Below, piece after piece: positions 7,025 to 11,663 of a stretch of DNA of 11,663 bases. This DNA comes from Bacteroidota bacterium (GTDB lineage Bacteria; Bacteroidota; Bacteroidia; Chitinophagales; Chitinophagaceae), in assembly GCA_023396345.1 (NCBI GenBank), contig JAEWWO010000201.1:1-11663 (forward strand), written 5' to 3'. A program made the position numbers and the translations under genes. Each line of letters starts with the position of its first letter. Position 1 is the stretch's first letter. The notes under the pieces were generated by a model that was not told the DNA's origin, searched no databases, and was given only the letters and a program-made list of their open reading frames with translations.

Positions 7025-7903
7025 TTAATCAACTTTAATTTTAACCCAGTTTTCGGAAATTATATCGGGCATGTCTATCTGCCTGAACCAAATCTCCGGA
7101 GCACAAACAATTTTATCAGCACTTCTATTTAACCAGGCACCCCACCAACTAAAGCTACTGTTGGCAATGATATTGTGTTTGCAAAGACTCATAAGTTGCA
7201 TGTCGCGATAGCTGTTTTTGCCCGAATTATTGTTGATGTAATGCGCATTTTCCAAAATAAAATTTTCTTTTACCCAATCCATATCATCTGAGAAAATGAA
7301 GAAGTAAGGATTGTCTGTTTTTTCTGCTATATAGGTTATTGCTCTTCTATAATAATCAACCGTACAAACTGTAGAAGTAATATGTGCTCTGCTTTTTTTT
7401 AAATAATCTCCTCTCCTGAAATGAATGGAAACAGCATTGGTGTTTTGTATTTTTTCTGCTATCTCTGCGTTTGTTTTATCTAAAGGAATTTTAAAAGTGA
7501 ACTCCTGTAAAATTTTATCTGCAATAGAAATAAAATATTTTTCACTTTGCCAGAAGCCAATGAAATAGGTATTTTTAAGCTCTAAAAGTTGCGGTTTGTA
7601 CACAGGAGGTTCCTGCTCAATTACAAGACTACCTGTTGTTTTTAATTTATTTTTTAAAAATTTTCTTCTTATTTCTGAAAGCAGACTTTTTGAAACATCC
7701 GCTAACCGATCAGTTTCTTTTATTGTAGCATATTGTGGGTCAATGTTGAAAATTCTGTCAAGTTCATATCCGTTATGATGCTTACGGTAATTAAATTCCG
7801 ATATATCAACTTTTGTATCCGGCTCAAATTGCAGCATAGCTACACTGAATGCATACTGAAACATCTGATTGCCCAAACCTGAATTTATTCTTACAATATT
7901 CAT
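7025..7903 (-). CDS. Glycosyltransferase family 11, alpha-1,2-fucosyltransferase type
   Basis: A 292-residue GT11 protein. It shows the family's motifs in order: GLGNQMFQYA at residues 9-18; the donor-binding HFRRGDY at 161-167, as in alpha-1,2/alpha-1,6 fucosyltransferases; FIFSDDMDW at 202-210; and NSSFSWWGAWL at 248-258. Length matches bacterial enzymes such as FutC/WbsJ. The predicted reaction is transfer of fucose from GDP-fucose to a galactose-type acceptor in the cytoplasm; acceptor and linkage are not visible. No GDP-fucose synthesis genes (gmd, fcl) are in the window. Its ATG directly abuts the TAA of the preceding GT4 gene (TAAATG), indicating translational coupling. A run of eight As on the coding strand lies just after the HFRRGDY codons. 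Confidence 0.93.
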   Translation of the reverse strand: MNIVRINSGLGNQMFQYAFSVAMLQFEPDTKVDISEFNYRKHHNGYELDRIFNIDPQYATIKETDRLADVSKSLLSEIRRKFLKNKLKTTGSLVIEQEPPVYKPQLLELKNTYFIGFWQSEKYFISIADKILQEFTFKIPLDKTNAEIAEKIQNTNAVSIHFRRGDYLKKSRAHITSTVCTVDYYRRAITYIAEKTDNPYFFIFSDDMDWVKENFILENAHYINNNSGKNSYRDMQLMSLCKHNIIANSSFSWWGAWLNRSADKIVCAPEIWFRQIDMPDIISENWVKIKVD

Positions 7904-9025
7904 TTAGCTGATTAAATTTTTATACACCGACATTAAGTTATGTGCAATATTAATATCTGAAAATTGTTCTGCAAAAATTAATCCATCCTCTTTCATTTTT
8001 GACTGTAGGTTTTCATTAGCCAAAATTCTTTGTATAGAACTAAACATAGCATCTACATCTGAAGGATGAACATAAAGAGATGATGGTCCTCCTGTTTCTT
8101 CCAGACAACTTCCGGTTGCTGCAATTACAGGAGTTTTTGTACAAAGCGCTTCCAAAACAGGTATGCCAAATCCTTCGAAAATAGATGGATAAATAAAGAT
8201 TTCTGCCATGGCGTATAAAGCAGGTAAATCCTTGGTTTCAGCGTTATGGATAAAAATTACTTTTTTCTGAATTTTAAATTCCTGAATGAATGCACGTAAC
8301 TCATTAATGTAATTAGTTGGTTTACCCACAATCACCAGTGGTGTATCTATATCACCGGCGTGTATAGCTTTGATAATTAATTCTACGTTTTTTCTTTTTT
8401 CAATGGCACCTACATTCAGTAAATATTTTTCGGGAAGATTATATGCAGTCCTTACATAATTTTTTTGTTCTTCTGTAATCTCTTCTCTGAAAATATTATT
8501 ACAACCCTGATACACTACTTGTATTTTATTTTCATCAGCGTTAAAGTAATGTATAATATCTTTTTTTGTTTGTTGACTGATGGTTATTATTTTATCTGCA
8601 ATTTTACAGGCGTATTTATTCTTTTCTATAAAAATTTTACGGTACGATTTGCTGTAAAGCTCAGGATAACGCATAAAAATAGCATCGTGCATAGTAACAA
8701 CGGTTTTTATTTTTGTACGATGAATACCTGATGGCAACTCTTGGCTCAAGCCATGATAAATGTGTGGCTGAATATGTTCCAAATCACGTATCATGCCGAA
8801 ACTACGCCACAGCGAGGGGATTTTTTTATAAATAAATCCTTTTGGGTAAATAACACTGTTTTTATCTCTACTTTCTATTGTAAGCTCGTTTTTTTTCTTT
8901 GGATTAAAGAGATGATACTCATTCTCAGGAAAATAAGCATTCATCAGCCTTATAACTTCTCTGCTATAAGTACCCAGACCTCTTGTGTTATGAAATGCCC
9001 TTTTGGCGTCGTATGCTATTTTCAT
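7904..9025 (-). CDS. Glycosyltransferase family 4 (GT-B fold)
   Basis: A 373-residue GT4 transferase and first gene of the minus-strand operon. The N-terminal Rossmann half starts MKIAYDAKRAFHNTRGLGTYSRE, with the glycine-rich acceptor-side loop at residues 15-20; HIYHGLSQELP (88-98) and TVVTMHDAIF (108-117) follow. The C-terminal donor-binding half has the phosphate-contacting NVGAIEKRKN at 204-213, then PLVIVGKP at 229-236, and the catalytic EX7E motif at E284-E292 in FEGFGIPVLEAL. All key residues are present. The protein resembles mannosyl/rhamnosyl-type transferases of polysaccharide clusters, but the donor sugar is not deducible. No membrane segment is seen, so cytoplasmic or peripheral action is likely. 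Its stop codon abuts the start of the GT11 gene. Confidence 0.93.
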   Translation of the reverse strand: MKIAYDAKRAFHNTRGLGTYSREVIRLMNAYFPENEYHLFNPKKKNELTIESRDKNSVIYPKGFIYKKIPSLWRSFGMIRDLEHIQPHIYHGLSQELPSGIHRTKIKTVVTMHDAIFMRYPELYSKSYRKIFIEKNKYACKIADKIITISQQTKKDIIHYFNADENKIQVVYQGCNNIFREEITEEQKNYVRTAYNLPEKYLLNVGAIEKRKNVELIIKAIHAGDIDTPLVIVGKPTNYINELRAFIQEFKIQKKVIFIHNAETKDLPALYAMAEIFIYPSIFEGFGIPVLEALCTKTPVIAATGSCLEETGGPSSLYVHPSDVDAMFSSIQRILANENLQSKMKEDGLIFAEQFSDINIAHNLMSVYKNLIS

Positions 9026-9044
9026 TTATCAGTAGCTGTGTTGT

Positions 9045-9060
9045 ATGTACAAATGTACAT
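9045..9060 (-). promoter_or_regulatory. -7 box overlapping a TGTACA dyad ahead of the glycosyltransferase operon
   Basis: Two copies of the self-complementary hexamer TGTACA (9046-9051 and 9054-9059) separated by AA form, with the flanking A and T, a 7+2+7 dyad. Read on the minus strand, TACATTTG (complement of 9050-9057) is an exact TAnnTTTG -7 box inside this dyad, about 25 bases ahead of the GT4 ATG. No clear TTTG -33 element is seen at 19-21 bases. A repressor or activator operator covering the promoter is an inference. Confidence 0.45.
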
Positions 9061-9114
9061 TATTCCTAAGGTACTGTTATGCCTGAAAGTGTAATCGTTA
9101 AAAAGCATATTTAT

Positions 9115-9146
9115 TTTCATCAATCAAAATAAAATTATTATTTTTG
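9115..9146 (+). promoter_or_regulatory. Promoter of the SRP RNA gene
   Basis: TTTC at 9115-9118, a 20-base spacer, and TATTTTTG at 9139-9146, an exact TAnnTTTG -7 box. The -33 element differs from TTTG by one base. The expected transcription start, a few bases downstream, coincides with the 5' end of the SRP RNA inferred from its closing stem. Confidence 0.7.
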
Positions 9147-9149
9147 CAG

Positions 9150-9250
9150 TCTGGCAGGTCTTACACGACCAGCTCCTACTGAATCTCCCAGGGTCGGAAG
9201 GCAGCAAGAGTAGGTGGTTGTAGCGGTGCGATGTAATCAGCCTGCCTTTT
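9150..9250 (+). ncRNA. ffs: Small signal recognition particle RNA (4.5S-type)
   Basis: The conserved apical part of bacterial SRP RNA is plain: CCCAGGGTCGGAAGGCAGCA (9188-9207), with a GGAA tetraloop at 9196-9199 and the asymmetric/symmetric loops that bind the Ffh M-domain. Lower helices can be traced: CTCCTACT at 9173-9180 pairs with AGTAGGTGG starting at 9209 (one G-U pair), and the terminal stem is GGCAGG (9153-9158) with CCTGCC (9241-9246). Six Ts follow (9247-9252) and serve as the terminator tail. The length of about 100 nt fits the short form lacking an Alu domain. With Ffh and FtsY the RNA targets nascent membrane proteins to SecYEG. Ends are accurate to a few bases. It lies between the GT operon and the transaldolase gene, in the 335-base stretch 9026-9360 that holds no protein gene. 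Confidence 0.95.
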
Positions 9251-9288
9251 TTATTTTCTTCCCCTCCAATTTTACTTATTCTTATTTG

Positions 9289-9319
9289 TTGAATGTTTAC
9301 TTAGTTAAACGTATCTTTA
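9289..9319 (+). promoter_or_regulatory. Candidate promoter for the transaldolase operon
   Basis: TTG at 9289-9291 (or TTTG at 9285-9288), then TATCTTTA at 9312-9319, matching TAnnTTT. Spacing is 20 bases from the TTG, or 23 from the TTTG. It would give a leader of about 35 bases before the ATG at 9361. A promoter is expected here because the SRP RNA ends in a T run upstream. Nothing else is recognisable in 9253-9360. Confidence 0.4.
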
Positions 9320-9360
9320 TTCTGTTATTTTTAAATACATTAAAACTAAAATATTCTTTT

Positions 9361-10014
9361 ATGAAATTTTTTATTGATACCGCAGATCTTGACCAGATTA
9401 AAGAAGCCAAGGATTTGGGGATACTGGATGGTGTTACCACTAATCCTTCTCTGATGGCGAAAGTGGGTATACAAGGTAATGATGCCATATTTAACCACTA
9501 CAAAACTATTTGTGAACTCGTAGACGGAGATATCAGTGCAGAAGTAATCGCTACAGATTTTAAAGGGATTGTGGATGAAGGTGTGAAACTTGCAGAAATA
9601 CACGAAAATATTGTGGTGAAAGTGCCTATGATTAAAGACGGAATCAAAGCCATTAAATGGTTTTATGATAATGATATTCGTACCAATTGCACATTAATTT
9701 TTTCTGCCGGACAGGCATTGCTGGCTGCAAAAGCAGGCGCCACGTATGTTTCGCCGTTTATAGGCAGAATAGATGACAGCGGCTGGGACGGTATGCAACT
9801 AATAGAGCAAATAGCTGGAATATACGCCATGCAAGGGTTTGAGACAGAAATTCTTGCTGCATCTATCCGCAATACCAACCACATTATTCAATGTGCTGAA
9901 GCCGGTGCAGATGTTATTACTTCTCCTTTAGAACCTATTCTTGGTTTATTAAAGCATCCGCTTACCGATATAGGTTTGGCTAAGTTTTTGGAAGATGCTA
10001 AGAAATTTGTTTAA
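9361..10014 (+). CDS. tal: Transaldolase, small TalC/FSA-type subfamily
   Basis: A 217-residue TIM-barrel aldolase of the short transaldolase/fructose-6-phosphate aldolase group. Visible active-site elements are D6 (FFIDTAD), GVTTNPS with N28, the Schiff-base lysine K87 in VVKVP, and SPFIGRIDD near 131-139. Compared with E. coli FSA from memory, Q59 is Glu here (E61) and Y131 is Phe (F133). Both are the transaldolase-type residues, which favours sedoheptulose-7-phosphate/glyceraldehyde-3-phosphate transaldolase activity in the pentose phosphate pathway over F6P aldolase. The start is the ATG at 9361 (MKFFIDTAD matches the family start); an in-frame extension to 9214 would run through the SRP RNA and is rejected. 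The Nudix gene follows after 21 bases, so an operon is likely. Confidence 0.94.
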   Translation: MKFFIDTADLDQIKEAKDLGILDGVTTNPSLMAKVGIQGNDAIFNHYKTICELVDGDISAEVIATDFKGIVDEGVKLAEIHENIVVKVPMIKDGIKAIKWFYDNDIRTNCTLIFSAGQALLAAKAGATYVSPFIGRIDDSGWDGMQLIEQIAGIYAMQGFETEILAASIRNTNHIIQCAEAGADVITSPLEPILGLLKHPLTDIGLAKFLEDAKKFV

Positions 10015-10035
10015 GAAAAGTAGATTAAAATTTTT

Positions 10036-10605
10036 ATGGAAGAAGATAAAATGAAGTGGGAAACGCTTTCATCAGAATATATCTTTAAAGAAAACTGGTT
10101 TACGGTAAGAAAAGATAAATGTCAGAGAAATGATGGGAAAGTAATAGATCCTTATTACGTGTTTGAGTTTCCGGAATGGGCTACAGCACTGGCTTTGACA
10201 GAAGATAATAAAGTGATACTGGTAAAACAATACCGTCATGCATTAGGTGAAGTTTGTATAGAACTGCCCGGCGGATGTGTTGACGATTCGGACAATACCA
10301 ACGAGGACGGAATAAGAAGAGAACTACTGGAAGAAACCGGTTATTCTTTCGAGTCAGTACATTATCTGGGAAGAATATCAGCCAATCCTTCTACCAATTC
10401 CAATCTCATGCACATGTTCATAGCTACAGGAGGTAAAAAAACTGCTATGCAGGAACTGGACGAAAACGAAGAGATAGAATTGCTGGAAGTAAGCATTGAT
10501 GAACTCATGGATTTGGTAGACGAAAAAAGATTTGTACAGTCTATGCATTTGTCTACTATTTTTTATGCATTAAGATATCTGGATAAAATTAAGTTTGAAA
10601 AATAG
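10036..10605 (+). CDS. Nudix hydrolase (ADP-ribose pyrophosphatase-like)
   Basis: A 189-residue Nudix protein. An N-terminal beta region (residues 8-48) precedes the core: TALALTEDNKVILVKQYRHAL (50-70), a stretch typical of ADP-ribose/nucleoside-diphosphate-sugar pyrophosphatases, and ELPGG (76-80). The Nudix box ends in RELLEETGY (95-103) with metal-binding E96, E99 and E100. The first part of the box (GGCVDDSDNTNEDGI) is one residue longer than the standard GX5EX7REUXEEXGU pattern and has no Glu at the usual spot, a variation known in some Nudix subgroups. SANPSTNSNLMHMFIA matches the substrate-loop region. The substrate is not proven; ADP-ribose or a related dinucleotide sugar is the likeliest. 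The start may be the ATG at 10036 or the one at 10051 (MKWETLSS). The 3' end overlaps the next gene by 11 bases. Confidence 0.9.
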   Translation: MEEDKMKWETLSSEYIFKENWFTVRKDKCQRNDGKVIDPYYVFEFPEWATALALTEDNKVILVKQYRHALGEVCIELPGGCVDDSDNTNEDGIRRELLEETGYSFESVHYLGRISANPSTNSNLMHMFIATGGKKTAMQELDENEEIELLEVSIDELMDLVDEKRFVQSMHLSTIFYALRYLDKIKFEK

Positions 10606-11164
10606 TTTGCGCAAAATTGCAGTAATAGGTCCTGAAAGCACCGGTAAGAGTAAGTTGTGTGCGGCATTGGCTGTGCATTACAACAGCTATTGGTGTCCTG
10701 AATATGCAAGACAATATTTACTTACAAATGGTAAAGCATATACTTACGATACTTTGCAGATTATTGCCGAAGGACAGCTACAGCTGGAAGATAAATATAT
10801 ACAACAATCCTTAACTGAAAATAAGCCCTTTCTTTTTATAGATACAGAAATGTATATTATGAAAGTGTGGTACGAGTATGCGTATAATCGTTGTCCGTAT
10901 TTTGTGTTGGAAGAAATTGTAAAACGTAAATATGATTTTTATTTATTGACCAATACAGATTTGCCTTGGGAGAAAGATGAACTGCGTGAATATCCTGACC
11001 CGGAATCCCGACAACAGCTTTTTCATAATTACAGAGATATCCTTATCAGCCAAAACACAGACTGGGCGTTGGTTTCAGGAGTAGGAGAAGAGAGAATGAA
11101 GAATGCTGTTGTGGCTATTGAATGTCCCAGTCGTGATTTCTTTTGTACCAGTGTTAGAAAATAA
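10595..11164 (+). CDS. NadR-type P-loop kinase-like protein (putative nicotinamide riboside kinase domain)
   Basis: A 189-residue P-loop NTPase resembling the C-terminal ribosylnicotinamide kinase domain of NadR (AAA_28-like). The Walker A is GPESTGKS at residues 12-19. CPEYARQYL (34-42), FIDTEMY with Asp83 (81-87), and LLTNTDLPWEKDELREYPD (117-135) are the family's further blocks. No adenylyltransferase (HIGH-type) or HTH domain is present, so this is a stand-alone kinase domain. The start is taken as TTG 10595, inside the end of the Nudix gene; no ATG occurs between the upstream in-frame stop at 10571 and the P-loop, and TTG 10607 is the only close alternative. Likely role: phosphorylation of nicotinamide riboside in NAD salvage, inferred from family only. 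The last ~15 residues look poorly conserved. It ends in a strong terminator. Confidence 0.83.
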   Translation: MKNSLRKIAVIGPESTGKSKLCAALAVHYNSYWCPEYARQYLLTNGKAYTYDTLQIIAEGQLQLEDKYIQQSLTENKPFLFIDTEMYIMKVWYEYAYNRCPYFVLEEIVKRKYDFYLLTNTDLPWEKDELREYPDPESRQQLFHNYRDILISQNTDWALVSGVGEERMKNAVVAIECPSRDFFCTSVRK

Positions 11165-11199
11165 AAAGAGGCAGATTTTATTTAGTCTGCCTCTTTTCT
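11164..11199. terminator. Bidirectional intrinsic terminator between convergent genes
   Basis: A perfect 12-bp stem (AAAAGAGGCAGA at 11164-11175 with TCTGCCTCTTTT at 11186-11197) around a 10-base loop. The A and T tracts at the stem ends supply a U-run in both directions. It begins at the last base of the NadR-like gene's stop codon and lies 11 bases beyond the stop codon of the minus-strand gene. Confidence 0.9.
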
Positions 11200-11210
11200 T
11201 TTAAAAAATA

Positions 11211-11663
11211 TTATTTACTTATCTGAATCGTTTTCTTTTCTATTAATTTACCACCATTATATAAATTGAGATAATAAATGCCGTTAGATAGTGAACTTAC
11301 ATTGAGTTGTAGCGTATTGGTTTTACGAGTATTCTGTCTCAATTTAATATTTCCTGAAATATCTGAAATCGTTATTTGATCAAATACAGGAATTGTTGTT
11401 TCAGACTTGTTTATTGTATTGCTACGCATATTCAAGTTTGTGTTTTCAGGAGAAATATTAATTACAGAGGAAGAAGGATTGGGAGAAACTGAATAATAAG
11501 AATAGTAGTTATTAAAAAAGAAATTTGTCCAATCCGAAAAACCACAATTGTTTTTGTATCTAACTTTGACTCCCGATGGGGCATTGTAACCTTCGAAAAC
11601 AAACCCATAGCCTTTATTAGAAGGAGTAAAAGGATGCATGCTTCTTACCGTTCCCCCTAATCC
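11211..11663 (-). CDS. T9SS-secreted protein, C-terminal part with type A sorting domain (5' end outside window)
   Basis: The reading frame is open to the window edge, so the ATG at 11639 is internal and the gene continues beyond the window. About 150 residues are visible. The first part (VKVRYKNNCGFSDW) looks like the last strands of a fibronectin/Ig-like repeat common in Bacteroidota surface proteins. The T9SS sorting domain follows: YSVSPNPSSSVINI, then ITISDISGNI, then LNVSSLSNGIYYLNLY and a basic ending KKTIQISK. About 25 residues rich in Asn, Ser and Thr separate the first and second motifs, somewhat longer than usual. Function of the main part cannot be told from this fragment. Export through the T9SS is strongly implied. 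Confidence 0.88.
   Translation of the reverse strand, partial: GLGGTVRSMHPFTPSNKGYGFVFEGYNAPSGVKVRYKNNCGFSDWTNFFFNNYYSYYSVSPNPSSSVINISPENTNLNMRSNTINKSETTIPVFDQITISDISGNIKLRQNTRKTNTLQLNVSSLSNGIYYLNLYNGGKLIEKKTIQISK

Noticed and set aside
7015..7032. Upstream TTG start for the GT2 gene
   Set aside because: It adds six residues unlike the family and overlaps the GT11 gene; the ATG at 7014 begins exactly at the GT2 core and has GGAAG before it.
8741..9094. Plus-strand open frame of 117 codons opposite the GT4 gene
   Set aside because: Its product has no recognisable motif and an irregular composition, while the opposite strand has full GT4 motifs; it is an antisense shadow.
9214..9360. N-terminal extension of the transaldolase reading frame
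   Set aside because: It begins inside the SRP RNA gene, encodes a sequence unlike the family, and the ATG at 9361 gives the conserved family N-terminus.
1..11663. CRISPR arrays, insertion sequences, tRNA genes, phage or toxin-antitoxin modules
   Set aside because: No regularly spaced repeats, transposase motifs, terminal inverted repeats, cloverleaf sequences or toxin-antitoxin pairs were seen on reading both strands.

Overview
The window looks like chromosomal DNA from a low-GC member of the Bacteroidota, most probably Chitinophagales/Sphingobacteriia-like. The evidence is two proteins with type IX secretion (Por) C-terminal sorting domains, a CarboxypepD_reg-like/plug/OMP beta-barrel receptor with the architecture typical of this phylum, promoter-like sites of the TAnnTTTG type, and weak or absent Shine-Dalgarno sequences. 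The species cannot be named from the sequence alone.

Layout. (1) 1-335: the 3' end of a YigZ/IMPACT-family gene, whose stop codon overlaps that of a convergent gene. (2) 332-3124 (-): a 930-residue TonB-dependent-receptor-like outer membrane protein with an odd Gly/Arg-rich tail. A 166-bp gap separates it from a divergently transcribed secreted lamin-tail-domain protein with a T9SS sorting domain (3291-4418), which ends at an intrinsic terminator. (3) 4548-5237: a YugP-type membrane zinc metallopeptidase, followed by a strong terminator-like hairpin. (4) 5323-9025: a glycan-assembly block. A GT90 (LpsA/CAP10-like) transferase runs on the + strand. Convergent with it is a tight three-gene minus-strand operon, in transcription order GT4, GT11 (alpha-1,2-fucosyltransferase type) and GT2 (WaaE/KdtX-like). 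(5) 9150-9250: the small SRP RNA gene (ffs), with a well-placed Bacteroidota promoter. (6) 9361-11164: a probable operon of a transaldolase, a Nudix hydrolase and a NadR-type nucleoside kinase-like P-loop protein, the last two overlapping by 11 nt. It ends at a bidirectional terminator facing the truncated 3' end of another T9SS-secreted protein (11211-11663, -).

How the genes work together. The four glycosyltransferases probably decorate LPS/LOS or another surface glycan, with fucose as one likely sugar. The receptor-like protein and the two T9SS cargo proteins belong to the cell envelope or outside. The SRP RNA supports membrane-protein targeting. The Nudix/NadR-like pair suggests NAD or ADP-ribose metabolism, but substrates cannot be read from sequence.

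No CRISPR array, insertion sequence, tRNA or phage module is visible, and I do not see a clearly novel multi-gene system. The observations most worth checking are the dyad overlapping the glycosyltransferase operon's -7 box, the glycine-rich tail of the receptor, homopolymer tracts in two glycosyltransferase genes, the hairpin just ahead of the GT90 gene, and the overlapping Nudix/NadR-like gene pair.
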